Shown in pieces: positions 36,876 through 47,984 of a stretch of 64,000 nt of DNA (positions are counted from its first letter, which is position 1; each line of letters begins with the position of its first letter). Both the position numbers and the translations under genes were made by a program. Source of the stretch: Salminus brasiliensis (Eukaryota > Chordata > Actinopteri > Characiformes > Bryconidae); NCBI RefSeq assembly GCF_030463535.1, contig NC_132896.1:21061709-21125708 (forward strand), written 5' to 3'. The notes beneath the pieces are model-generated. The model was not told the origin of the DNA, did no database searches, and was given only the letters and a program-made list of their open reading frames with translations.

Positions 36876-36881
36876 TTTAAT
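36876..36881 (-). promoter_or_regulatory. Candidate poly(A) signal (ATTAAA) of the AIPL1-like gene
   Basis: TTTAAT on the + strand reads ATTAAA on the - strand, about 180 bases past the stop. No AATAAA was found closer. If both this and the + strand signal at 36963 are used, the two 3' UTRs overlap by roughly 100 bases. Weak evidence. Confidence 0.25.
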
Positions 36882-36962
36882 TTATATAAAATGTTTGTGA
36901 AAGGAAAAGCTTTTTAAAAATGAATGAGTTACTGGCTGCTTTCTACTCATTGTGTACAAAGA

Positions 36963-36968
36963 AATAAA
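36963..36968 (+). promoter_or_regulatory. Candidate polyadenylation signal of drp2
   Basis: Canonical AATAAA followed within about 30 bases by GT-rich sequence. It is the only canonical hexamer I found on the + strand between the drp2 stop and the convergent gene. It lies only about 95 bases from the end of the opposite-strand CDS. Confidence 0.4.
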
Positions 36969-37060
36969 TTTGTATTTGTTATACTCAGTGTCTGTCAAGC
37001 CTAATTAAGTGCTCCAGGATGCATCCGTAACTTAAAAGAAAAAGTGGAATATGGATGTGT

Positions 37061-38633
37061 TCATAGCTTTTTAGGTTTTCGTTTTGCGTTTTTTGAGGCA
37101 GATTTTGCAGGGGATGCTTTGGATGTAGCGCTGGCTGTAGCTGACGCTTCTTTAGGAAACGCTTTCCCTGTTGTATTCTTTCCTTGTGTTCTCTGGCTAC
37201 TAATAGTCTTGCCTTTTTTGGTGTCAGCACATCCAGGCCTGTTCATATGTTGTGCCAGTCCTGCTCCCTTTTCAGCCTGTGGCCCACCACCAGTGCCCAG
37301 CTCCTCAGCACCTGCTGTGTTGTTGGACTCTTCTCTGACATTGCTGCTTTTCAACTGGCTAGCATTCTCTGTAGTAGCTGTGTTTTTAACAGCATCTTCC
37401 TGTTCAGTCATAAGAGAGACTTCCATGACCTTGCCATCTGTGCCCAATCTCGGTGTACTGTTCAAATTATCTATCCTGACTTCGGCTTGATCTAAATGTC
37501 TCTCCTTATCCACAGACTTATTATCTAACTCTCCCTTCACCTCGTTTAGAGCTGGACAGCCTGCCTGTTCTCTATTGAGGCCTTTTGTCTTCTTTTCCTG
37601 TCCCTCTTCATTGCTCGGCAGGCTGAGTATGCTTTCCTCTCCTTTGTCAGAGTTGGCAGTTTTTGCTTGTCGTTCTACATCCTTGACCGTTGCAGAGCTC
37701 TCTCCGGTAGTTTTGCTCTCGTCAGCCCATTTTACCTCCTTTTTCTTTTCAACCTTGCTGCCTTTCTTGATCTGGGCCTTCTTTTCCCACTTCTCCTGAC
37801 TGCTGGTCCAGTAGTTCTTCTGCTCGCGAATATGTTTGGAACGCAGAGTCTCCCCAAGCTTTTTCAGCTCCTGCTGCACGATGGGCTTAAATTTGGGGTC
37901 AAGACACACCACTCTGGAGAAGTCCTGGCGAGCCTCTTCCTCGTTATACAAGGCTGAATGAGCACGAGCGCGCTGATAGACAGCTTTCAGATTGTCTTTG
38001 AGAGGGACAGAGAGACAAACAGAGAAAGAAAGAGTGAGAATTCCAACCACACGTCGATTTCACAATAAATAATTCAGGTTAAAGAAAACAGTTTTTTTCC
38101 TTTTTACTCAGAGCTACTGGATGGAATTACCAGGGGAATGTAGGAAAAAAAATCAATATCACGAATGATGCAAGTGGTTTAAACTTTCTGGGAAAGCAAA
38201 GGATTGACGAATGAAACATCCAGTCAGGGCGGCCAAGAAGGAGCATGCACCATATTGCATCTGACACACAGCTGAAGGCCCTGTATTGCTCTAAAGAGTG
38301 AGTGAAAACTGTAATTACCCAGTTCGCTACGGATTTGCCCCAGGGGGTGAGGGTGGGGAAGATGTATACACGCTGCTGCTTCCATTTTTTGTCTGTTCTC
38401 CCTGCTGAAGCCAGCATGTGGGAGAACTGGTATGCTGTGACCATGGAGAGGGTTCCTCTGTCTCCTTAAACAGTTAGTGTGAACTCACCTTTATGACTCT
38501 TCAGCAGCTTGTTGTTGAGATTGACCACCTCTTGGTATTCCCCAAGCTCAAACCTGCACTGGCTGAGGTTGAGAGTGAGTGGCAGGCGCACTTTCTCTAG
38601 AGATTCCCAGTCCTCACCTCTGTAGTCCACTTC
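37061..38633 (-). CDS. AIPL1-like exons 7-8: second TPR module and charged tail
   Basis: Exon 7 (38489-38633, 145 bp) has [20 protein letters not shown] and resembles exon 5. Exon 8 (37061-37995) starts at a split Asp with [20 protein letters not shown] and resembles the start of exon 6. After the last TPR helix come about 250 residues rich in Lys, Glu, Ser and Thr, with basic runs (EKKKEVKW and the end [10 protein letters not shown]). The tail has no domain that I recognise and is probably disordered. Confidence 0.86.
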
Positions 38634-39717
38634 CTATGCACACAAACACACATACACACACACACACAGACAGTGATAGATCCGGCTGGGTGAGCACTGA
38701 ATTGCTTAAATCCCTTTAGGGATATTCTCTGTATGCTATTCTACAGGACCACACTGTACTTCACCCGCGAGACAACAGTGAGAGTGTACTGTCCTATTGA
38801 TTCCCATTGTGTGTGCACTGGGGTAGAACTTGCTTTATTTACCTTTTCCATCAGTACACTTACCTTGGTCTGAAGATAGTCCACATAATCCAGGGCCTCC
38901 TTGAATTTTGCCATGGCCTCAACATAGCGCCGCTCCTTAATATGGAAACTGCCTTCATCTTGGAGCAGCATAATTAGCCGTAACATCTGCTGTCGGTCCT
39001 TGCCCTCAATAAGAGCCGCTATTCTCTCATTGGCCTCTGACCTGGGCTCCTCCGTTTGACTCCCCTGCCTGTTTTCCTCAGCAGCTGATGCGCTCTTCTC
39101 TTCCCTCTCCTCTATGACCTCCTGCTGAGGAAGCTGTCCATTTTCGCTTAGGTTCTTTTTTGCCTCTTGCTCCATCGGAACGTCTTCCTCATGATTCTCC
39201 TTCTCTCCCTTGGTCTGTTCTTTCTCTTCAAGCATGTTCCAGTACCTCTCTTTGTCCTCCCAATACTTTTCCTTCATTCTCTCTGAGAGGAGCTTCAACT
39301 CTTTCTGCACCAGCCTGGCCAGGGTGACATCCAGGTTGGCCACCATCAGGAAGTCCTTCTTGGCCTCCTTTTCACTCCACACGGCAGTGTAAGCTTTTGC
39401 ACGTTTATAGTAAGCTTTCACGCAGTCTGGGGATGGGGAAAAGAAACAAAACACAGGTCGGTTCTAAACGAGGCAGTTGCAGTTCCGTCCTTACCCTATT
39501 GATGTGTCACTGTGGAATACGTGCTCTAGTTGTTCAAAGCAAACTTGCTTAGGCTGCATCTCACCCGGGGCTGTGTGCGCGCCCTGGGTACACAAATCAG
39601 TGCATTGTGTTGCTGCGTGAAGTGGTGTTATTGTGAAGATAAGGCTTTCATAGTATGGAGGAAACACACCACAGGGCCTAATCCCATATACATGTCACTT
39701 TATCCCACTCAAATAGG

Positions 39718-39757
<40 letters not shown>

Positions 39758-42700
39758 TCTTAATCCTCGCACTGTGCTGAGTGGGCTCGGGAGCCTGGTA
39801 AAGATCCCCCCACCGATGGCTCTGCGCTGCTCCTGTTTCATTTGATCTCACTTCACACTAAATCTTTCATTTTGCCAACATTTAAATAGACCTTTTTTCT
39901 TTTGTAGCCGCTGGCAATAATGCTGCCACTGCTGTGCAACTGCAGCAAGTGAATTTCAGGAGATTGGCTTTGCAGACAATCCACAGAGGAAGTGGTAAAG
40001 AGAGAAGGAGAAATAGAAGATTTAAACTGATAGAGACAACAAAGTGCGGATGACACATGGGATGAGGCAGGATGGAAAGAGAGAGATGAGTAAGGGGGAA
40101 CAGTGAGAAAAGCTGATTTCGTAGAACACAAGATGCGTGTGATGCCAGTTTTCAGGCCCATTATGTGAGCTGGGAATTTACCCACATGGCCTCTGGGGCA
40201 TCTACAGGAGGTAAGCACATCTGTCTCAGCTGGCAAAGCTTATGTAGCCCTCTTTCTGTAGCCTGCTAGATGTGAGCTATGGATAAACAAGCCTGCATGT
40301 GGGATAGAGGTGGCCAAACACTGCCACATACTATAGAAACAAGAGCCCATAAATGCCAAAAACACAGACACTAATGTGGCTAAACTGTGATTGAAAGCTA
40401 GTGGCAACCATTGTGTTTGATTTCATTTGCATAATAGCAGCTAGACCCTACTAGCCTTCATACATTATTAACACAGTTAACTGGGGAAAGGTTTGTTTAA
40501 CTAAGACAAAATGTGCTGCAGTATTTTGGCAATTAAGACGTAATAGAAGTCTTACCTTTGTGCTTCTCTATGAGCTCTGTGGTGTGCTCGATCACCTCAT
40601 AGTATTCTTCCAGCTCCAACATGCACTGACAGTAGTTAAGAACCAGAGGAATGATGAGCTTGCCCAGTTTAATATAGTCCTCATCTCCTGGCATCTCCTG
40701 CACAGCGCAAAGCATAACACTGTAAGTCTATGAAAAATTGCTACGTACTAGAGGAATGTTCTGTATGGAGGACAGCATATGCCAAAATAAAAAGAACAAA
40801 ACATTAATGGAAATCCATTTAAACAAATATACATAGAAACAAATCATAAATACATGAGTTAATAAATGTGGAATATAAAAGTAAAAATAGTTAGGATAGT
40901 AAGAGAACACCAAAAACACCAGGTAACAGAGTCTCAAATCACACGTTTAAAGGATAAAGCCTCATATCTTTGAGCACAAAGTCGAGTGAATGAATCTTAG
41001 GAATGTCGCTAAATTTCCTATGGTGGGCTTGTTTTTTTCCCACCAGTTTTCAGAGCAGGACTTCACCAGTCAGTGAACTTCCACGTGTGCCTGGATTCCA
41101 GTTATTTCTGCGAATTGCAGCAATACATTAGTTGCTCTTCTTTTAAGTTTTCAGCAGACTGTTAAAGAAGAGCTCTGAATTCTTGCTGAATCTGTTTGTA
41201 CAGTCAGTGGCACAACAGCTCCTTCCCATTTTTAATGTTCTTGTGTTTTAGCAGCATTTACACTGAATGCCAACACTGGCACTCTTTTGGTCTTTTTGCC
41301 ACCCGTGGTGTCACATGATCACCTTCACAACAGTTGTGTCCAACTGATGGAAGTGTGATGGAGTGGTCTAGGCAGGCTGCATGTGTATAAGGACTTTATT
41401 AGGACAAAGGAAAAACTCATGGTCAGAACATGCAAGGGCACATCAAAGGCAAATCTATGCTCCAGTAGCAAAAACAAGCAGCATTAAAAACCGAGTAACC
41501 CAAACCTAGCAACACAAGCCCATCGAGATTGAGTAGTGTCACAGAAACTGCACACTAGCACGCCAACCAAAGGAGCTTAAGTGGAGTCCTAATCAGTCCA
41601 TTAATGAACTGCACCTGTGTGCTTGGAGCTAAGCCTCAGGTGAGAGGCGGAGCCCAGCCCTTGTGCGTGGGCTCCTCACGGAGGTCAGCAGAGGGAGAAA
41701 TTACATGAAGAGACACTGGCTGTTATTTCAGTTTGCGGTGAAGCAAAGTTTAACAGTTAAATTTTTATTCTGTGTTTTTGAAAGTTTATTAATTTTGGAA
41801 AGTTTACTTTTTATGATTCAGGAAGTTTATCTACCAGGAGTCATTGGATATGTGCGTTTGCAGACTAAATCTATGCATAACGGCAGCCAAACCCCTTTTT
41901 TTCAATGTGAGGCAACATCTGCCTCGAAAAACATGATGTGTTTCCAGACGAGACTAAAATAATCAAACCACCGCTTTGGTTCAGCTCCTGTGCTCCTGTG
42001 AAAGAATTACCCCAGGACCCCATGAAAATGCATTACTTCCAAAAAGGCATTTAGAGAAAAAAAATAATTAGGTATAAATAAATAAAATAGGCCAACTGAG
42101 AAATAATGGTTCATGTATTTTTACCACTCTATGTCAAAAACAAACAAATAAACAACAGAAAATATGTATATATACATATTGTGCATGGACATATATTGTG
42201 ATTATCCATGATTATTCAATTATGTGTACCTCTATGTTCTTATTAATTATTTATTTAAATAGCTAGCCAGCTACTTATTTATTTCCTTTTTTATTAATTT
42301 TTGTAATATTTAATTTGGTAGGTTTTGTCCTCTATAGTTCTAGGCTTATATGATTTCCTTGTTTTACCCTATGCAGCCTCCTGCTAGACATCCACCCTAG
42401 AACTACATTGGATGTTGACATGATTACATGGCACATATACAATACTGCTAGAACATTGTGAACTGTATTTCTACTTACATTGAACTCAAGTAGTGAAACT
42501 AGAGAACCCTGTTAAAGTGCTTGGTGTGGTGCAACAGATAATACCACTACCTGCTAGTGAGCTACCTCACCACATGGGAGACTGGGGTTCGATTCCCAGT
42601 CTGGGTGACTATGCTGCGATTCACCAATAAGAGTCCTTGGGCAAAACTCCTAACACTACATTGGCCTACCTTTGTAATACAAGTAACCTTGTAAGTCGTT

Positions 42701-44509
42701 CTGGATAAGAGCGTCAGCTAAATGCCATAAATGTAAATGTTAAACAAATTATGCACAAAACATATCTTTTTTACCTTTGTTCATTGAGCAAAATTAACAT
42801 TAAATATCTAAGTAACCGGTGGTCAAGCCTGCCCAACAAATGTTTGGGCCAGTCCTGCTTACAAAACTGTTTTATCGCAGTGATGTTGGTGGGCTTTCTT
42901 GCATTAAGTACTCTGAGTACTTTTTTTTAGGTCCTTACCTTTTCCTCTGTGGATTGTCTGCAAAGCCAATTAATGTCAGAAAGTTTACTTGGTCATTCCT
43001 AAACATTACATTTCCACTGCAAGTTTTGACACTCTGTCTGACTAAAGGGAGGCTGTGTTTCAGCTACAGTTACAAGATTCCCTGGAGTGATAAAAATGCC
43101 ACTGGTGACCCAGAACTAAAACGGTACCTGACCTCACTGCTGTTTTATGGCTGTATGCAGTCAAATCCTCTCAGCAAAGCTCCAATATCTAGCAAAAAGC
43201 CTTCTCACAAGAGTAGAGGCTGTATAGTGTATTTAACAATATTACATTGGAAAGTGGTAATTCCTGAAAGGAGCCCTTTTACTCCTGTTAAGAGTTTTTT
43301 GAGCAAGCAATAGAACAACCAATATTGGTTTCAAAAACCTCAGAACTGTGGATCCCATTCTCCTTACTGGTAATTCTTCTAGCACTCCCTGCCTGCCTTA
43401 CCCTGGACTGAACTACGCGGAGTAGCAGCACAGCCTCCTTGTACTTCATTGAGGCCTCACGGTAGCGGCCCTGCCGGACCAGGTTGTTGCCCTGGAGATG
43501 GAGAGAGGGTACTGCCTTCATCTTCTCATCCTTGTCCATCAGCCAGGATTCACGGTGGTAGGAGAGAGGGTCACCCACCTGAGCGGGGTACACGGAAAAA
43601 ACTGTGAGAGGGGAGAGTGAGAGCCTGTCGCGCTTGGCTGAGGATTGGAAACTGCTTTTCTCCCCTGTGTGTATCGCATGATTGCATAGCAGTCTGTTGT
43701 GCTCTGCCTTGAGTGGTTTGTGCAGCAGCAAGAAATCTGTTGTAGGTGGGGGAGTGGGATTGTAATATAAAATGGTTGTGTTGAAGAGCATGTGTGTGTG
43801 CACGTGTGTGTGTGTGCGTGTACACCTGTCCTACCGAGATTAGCTCCATGATGAAGATTAGAGGCTGCGGCTCCCTCATCAACTCATCAAGCTCAGGGAA
43901 GCCTGTGGAGTGGTAAGTGAACACATTGCCCATACCGCACATGTGCTTCTGTCCTTCCAGAGGGTCTTTCCCCTGAGCAGCCAGCCGCATTCCTTTGGAG
44001 ACGATTGGATAAAGGCCTGTATGCTGAGCAATATTAAAAATGATAATATAAATACATATGAGATGTTTTTAACTACATGGATTTTAAATTTCTTAAACTT
44101 AATTTACCAAATAATGAACAATGAAGTAGGGCACACACAGGGCAAACTAACAAAGGGTAAAATGTAACATTGACTGTAGTTAAATACTTTCAAGTAGAAC
44201 ATGCTGGCCATCTTTTGTTCCCATAGAAGAAAATTATCTGTGAATTTGCATGTTGTGACAGCAAATATGATAACATGAGACAGATAAATCTTGAGATTTA
44301 CTCTGAAGACATTTTTATACCAGAAAAGCAAAAAAACCCCAAAACAAAACAAAAAATATTTTTTACGGGTTACGGCACATTGGGGCCTAGATAGGACCCA
44401 TGTGAGATTATGGTGGGCTGTTACAATGGGGCCCAATTAAGAAGACCAACTGGGTCCCAGTAAGTACACTGAAAGTAGTAATAAAAAACTTCATAGGCCA
44501 ATAAAAAGT

Positions 44510-44606
<97 letters not shown>

Positions 44607-45444
44607 TGATGTAACTCCAACCAATGAAGTCATTTGAACTGCAGAGGGGTAACAGTAATTGTCTTTGTTTTGTCATGTACTAAAAACAGGAAAAAATCAT
44701 TTGCAGATGTATTAATATGTAGTCTGTGTAGGAGGCCACCAGAGGTTGTCTCATATGCATATGAATGAGAAAACTCTCCATCCTTATGTGAGCGCTAATT
44801 AAGATCCTATTTAGACTCCCTGTTCGGTTCCTGAGGGGGGATGAAGGTGTTGTGGTGGAGTGAGGAGTGGTGAGGGATTTTTTTTTTAACTGCACTTACG
44901 ATGGCATCGCACCAGAACTCCGCCACCTCGCCGATCCTCATTGAGGTTAGGAGCACCTCCCACACCTCCATCTTGAACATTTTCCCCACGAAAATCTCAG
45001 TGGGGTGCTTGTTTTTGCGACTGTCGTCAATCACCGTTCTCTCAAAGTTGTCTAACAGGGTCTGGAAGTGGAACACCAACTTTTTGCACAGAGAGGGAGA
45101 GAAGGGGGGTGGGTGGTTAGGCCATATCAGGGGAACTGAGGTAGTCTGTTGTTTTCCAGCTTTCTCCTCACACATTAGATACTGTGTCTACCACAGTGTC
45201 TAATGCTTTTGAGTGTCATGGTGGCAGCTCAGGGGTCTCTCTCTCTCTCTCTCTCTCTCTCGCGCTCTCTCTCTCACACACACACACACACTGTCTCTCT
45301 CGCTGCCAGTTCCTTTGTGTTTTGAAAAGAAGTTATTTCTGGTCCGACATGGCCCCCACTGAAATGAGTCATTTTAATGCGTTGTCCGTTTGAACTCGGC
45401 CGAGATGCAGGCACCTCGACAGAATGAGAGCAAGCATACACTCA

Positions 45445-45493
<49 letters not shown>

Positions 45494-45998
45494 GAAGAGA
45501 GGCACACAGCTGCTGAATAGAGAGATTAATCTTGGCATTGTCGTGGAAAATGTTTGTCATCATCTCCAGGCCCGAGGCCATATGGCTGGACAAGGCAAGT
45601 AGAGAGAGGCACAGAAAGAAAAAAAAGCAGACACGTGCTGCCACTGTTCAGACCCGCTGCTTGCCAAACTTCTGTTTAGCTGCTTTATGGGCCAAATGTT
45701 GTGTCACCACATAGAACCCAAGCAGCTTTTTTTATCCTCCAATAAAAACTATCTACAACAGAATCTAATCGATGTAAACTGTCAGACGTAAACCCATCCA
45801 GGAACAAAGGTCTCATAAAACCTTTATCACTAGGCTTTATTTGATAGACGTCATTTCTCCCATTTAAAAGCTGACACACGACTGAGCTCAAGTGTGTCCT
45901 ACCTTCGTCCCGCTTGGGAAGTGAGGCAGAGGACCTCGGCCCCCATGCAGAATCTTCTTCTTCACTCCGGGATGGTTGAGTAGATAAGTTTCCTCCAT
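37061..45998 (-). CDS. AIPL1-like co-chaperone with FKBP-like domain and two TPR modules
   Basis: AIP/AIPL1 proteins are Hsp90-linked co-chaperones with an FKBP-like domain and a three-TPR tail; AIPL1 serves PDE6 in photoreceptors. Exons in coding order: 45903-45998 (ATG at 45998), 44900-45079, 43835-44023, 43402-43578, 40556-40697, 38864-39426, 38489-38633, 37061-37995 (stop TGA 37063-37061). Phases agree at every junction, giving 808 residues. Residues about 30-160 are FKBP-like, 165-330 TPR set 1, 330-405 a charged linker, 406-560 TPR set 2, 560-808 a charged tail. Segments such as [28 protein letters not shown] and KMKAVPSLH are AIPL1-like. Human AIPL1 is 384 residues and ends after set 1. 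It could be a teleost AIPL1 paralogue or a diverged AIPL1; I know no established name. Confidence 0.9.
38864..43578 (-). CDS. AIPL1-like exons 4-6: first TPR module and acidic linker
   Basis: Exon 4 (43402-43578) opens with [20 protein letters not shown] and gives TPR1. Exon 5 (40556-40697) has [20 protein letters not shown]. Exon 6 (38864-39426) starts at the split Asp followed by [20 protein letters not shown]. Clamp-type residues are present: the GN pair after HLQ, the Asn in LNYCQC, and the Lys and Arg in KAYYKRAKA. Exon 6 then runs through about 70 Lys/Glu/Gln-rich residues and ends with the first helices of another TPR set ([20 protein letters not shown]). Human AIPL1 ends inside the equivalent of this exon. 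Confidence 0.86.
39721..39756. repeat. (CA)n microsatellite
   Basis: Seventeen CA units, between exons 6 and 5 of the AIPL1-like gene. Confidence 0.95.
40698..43401 (-). other. AIPL1-like intron between exons 4 and 5
   Basis: 2.7 kb. It contains the SINE at 42521-42740. The segment 41340-41690 looks like part of a dispersed repeat that I cannot name. The rest is AT-rich and featureless. Confidence 0.5.
42521..42740 (+). mobile_element. tRNA-derived SINE in an AIPL1-like intron
   Basis: The head is tRNA-like, with an A-box-like segment near 42527 and a perfect B box GGTTCGATTCC at 42586-42596. The tail AAGAGCGTCAGCTAAATGCC followed by a short ATAAATGTAAATG end is typical of fish SINEs. It lies antisense to the host gene, between exons 5 and 4. 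Confidence 0.82.
43835..45998 (-). CDS. AIPL1-like exons 1-3: FKBP-like domain
   Basis: Exon 1 starts [17 protein letters not shown] (exactly MEE then [17 protein letters not shown]), the standard AIP/AIPL1 N-terminus. Exon 2 begins at LVFHFQTLL and ends at [10 protein letters not shown]; exon 3 begins at [10 protein letters not shown] and ends at LIFIMELIS. Exon lengths are 96, 180 and 189 bp. In this family the domain resembles FKBP12 but has little or no prolyl isomerase activity and instead binds clients or lipid groups. Confidence 0.88.
44515..44604. repeat. (AT)n microsatellite
   Basis: About 90 bases of alternating AT with two small interruptions, between exons 3 and 2 of the AIPL1-like gene. 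It is self-complementary and could extrude a cruciform. Confidence 0.95.
45234..45492. repeat. Two (TC)n(AC)n compound microsatellites
   Basis: Compound CT-then-CA tracts at 45234-45302 and 45441-45492, about 140 bases apart, in the AIPL1-like intron 1. They may be a local duplication or share an ancestral source. Confidence 0.9.
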
Positions 45999-46066
45999 TT
46001 TTAAAGTTTTTGGACAAAGTCGTCCTTGTAAAGCACTCAGTGAGCAGAGCCGAGATGAGGGCTGTG

Positions 46067-46068
<2 letters not shown>

Positions 46069-46099
<31 letters not shown>
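46069..46099. repeat. (TG)n microsatellite upstream of the AIPL1-like start codon
   Basis: Fifteen TG units about 70 bases upstream of the ATG at 45998, so within or next to the 5' UTR or promoter. Confidence 0.95.
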
Positions 46100-46100
<1 letters not shown>

Positions 46101-47209
46101 TAGAGGGAGAAAGAGAGTTAAGTCCTCTGCACTCTGTTAATTAACAGGCTGAAGAAGGGAGCTGGCTAGCATGGGGCAGCCCCGGTGAGCCTTGCCTGCT
46201 TTCTGACAGATGGCTGGATTAGCAGGTTGAGGATGGCCACTTTAATCTGTCTCGGCTAATCCTCCAGCCGCCCCTGAATCTTCAGCATAATCCTCTGGAA
46301 GAAGCGGAGGGCCTGGTGACCAAAGGCCGGAACTCAGGACAGACGAGAGGTTAAGATTCTTCTGGAAAGCAAAGATTCTAGAAGACCAGACTCCAAAATA
46401 GGGAAGGGGAGGGGGGGTCCAGGTCAAGTGAGGTCTAATGTGGGTAGCGAGAATGATCTGGAGGGAAAGTAGAGTTAATGGCTGCTGGGAGAGTAAATCT
46501 GCAGTTAGTTAACCCTACATAAACTGCAAAAAGCTGAAGTTCATGTAGAAACTGTGTTTCTAAACTGACGAAATTTACACATATTAGGTATTTACGTATT
46601 TTTAGCAATACCTTTTGTTATTCCTAATAAAAACTTAACACTGGACGCTTTCTAAATGTAAATATATATAGTTTAAGATATTGTAGACCCTGGGACCTGG
46701 CAACACATTCCACCTGGTCTTTTTTATATTCAGGTAATGAGGGACTATTCAAAAGTGGGAAAGTATTGCTAGAGTCTACTGGCAGTACAGTACATTTCTA
46801 AGCAAAGTAGCAAACATCTAATCACATTTAGCAGGAATAAATCAAATGAGCTGATCTGACGTAGTATTCATAAAAACAAGTGCCTGTGAGGGGTGAACAG
46901 AGTGAAGAGCACACTGCACATTCTAACAGAATCCTCTCTGACCCTATTTGCTGTCTGTGTTCTTTTATGCTACACACATTTTGTTCTCTCTTCATTAATT
47001 TGTCTCTGTTTGAATTTGTCTCTTTCCATTAATTTGATTTAGCTGCCATTTTGCTACAAGCTGTATCATTAGTTCCAAAATGTCTTTTAATGTTCTAGGG
47101 CCAAGACCTCTTTACTTCCTATAAGTGACCACGATTTACTACCACTGTTAGCTTCTCTATGTCCACATTAAAATAATTTGTTTGACTGCCTTTATTAGTT
47201 TGACAAATG

Positions 47210-47963
47210 TGAAAGTCCATGGCGCTCAGTGTAAATCTGAGAGGGATGACCGTTGATTTACACAAGTCAGCAAGATCTCTCAAAGTTACTGAGAGGCGTC
47301 TGGAACGCAACTGAAAAGCTAGTAGATGGACTGAGAGGCTGTCGTTTAAGAAAGAAGCTCTTGTTCCAAAAACAGCACGTTCAAGCCCAACCAAAGTTTG
47401 GAGAGGACCAGATGGACAAAGAAAAGCCTCCTGGAGGACAAATTACGGTCACATGAGACAAAGATTGAGTCGTTTGGCCAAAATGAGCAAAATGAGGCAT
47501 TCAGCCCCAAGACCTCTGTGCCAACTGTCAAGAATGGTAATGGTACTGATGACTACATCTTTTTCAGCAGTTGAAACTTAGCCCCAATTGGATATTTTAA
47601 CAGGACAAAGAGTACAGTCACACATCACACAAGGTGGTTATGGAATGGATAAAGCAGACTAACATTAAGCTTTTGTAACAGCCTTCCCAAAGTCCTGGCC
47701 TAAATCATACGAAGAATATGTGGACTGTGTTAAAACGCCAGATAAACTAGATTCAAACTGATTCTGCCAGAAGCTTGTTAATGGCTACGAAAAGTTAAGG
47801 ACATTTAACCCATAATTAGATGTTTGACACCCAAAACATTAAAAATGTGTATACCATTTTTTCCCTATTTTTAGGGAAAAAATTCAGTTTAAAGAAATCA
47901 CTGAAATCTCAATATTTATATTTATGTTCATGATGAGTGACTGTAAACTTCCAACCACAACTG
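47210..47963 (+). mobile_element. Decayed Tc1-like transposon between the AIPL1-like gene and taf7
   Basis: The region follows the transposase order of the family at 11158: the GAGAGGCTGTCGTTTAAGAA region, an ACAAAGATTGAGTCGTTTGGC region equivalent to the DDE start, and AACATTAAGCTTTTG. It ends GTAAACTTCCAACCACAACTG followed by TA at 47964-47965. Many frameshifts and gaps are present. The 5' boundary is uncertain and could reach 47045. Confidence 0.72.
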
Positions 47964-47984
47964 TATCATTCGTTCACATCGGAA

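Larger units (their letters stand above)
33608..36968 (+). other. Probable drp2 3' UTR and convergent intergenic DNA
   Basis: No coding region was recognised between the drp2 stop and the end of the AIPL1-like gene. The first AATAAA on the + strand is at 36963-36968, followed by T/GT-rich sequence, so the 3' UTR could be about 3.4 kb; an ATTAAA near 34291 could give a shorter one. The stretch holds (CA)n near 34320, (TC)n near 34550 and 34998, and several GA-rich blocks (35240-35560, 35878-35945). The UTR assignment is inferred. Confidence 0.4.

Noticed and set aside
37044..37490. Long + strand open frame opposite the AIPL1-like last exon
   Set aside because: It is the antisense shadow of the charged tail and has no motif.
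44408..44633. Tyr/Ile-repeat open frames on the - strand
   Set aside because: They are translations of the (AT)n microsatellite.
37061..45998. Naming the gene aip, or splitting it into two genes at exon 6
   Set aside because: Exon 1 is 96 bp as in AIPL1 and the segments around EVAEFWCD are AIPL1-like. Exon 6 is one open frame with good splice sites at both ends, and no start codon context or promoter sign appears before the second TPR set.
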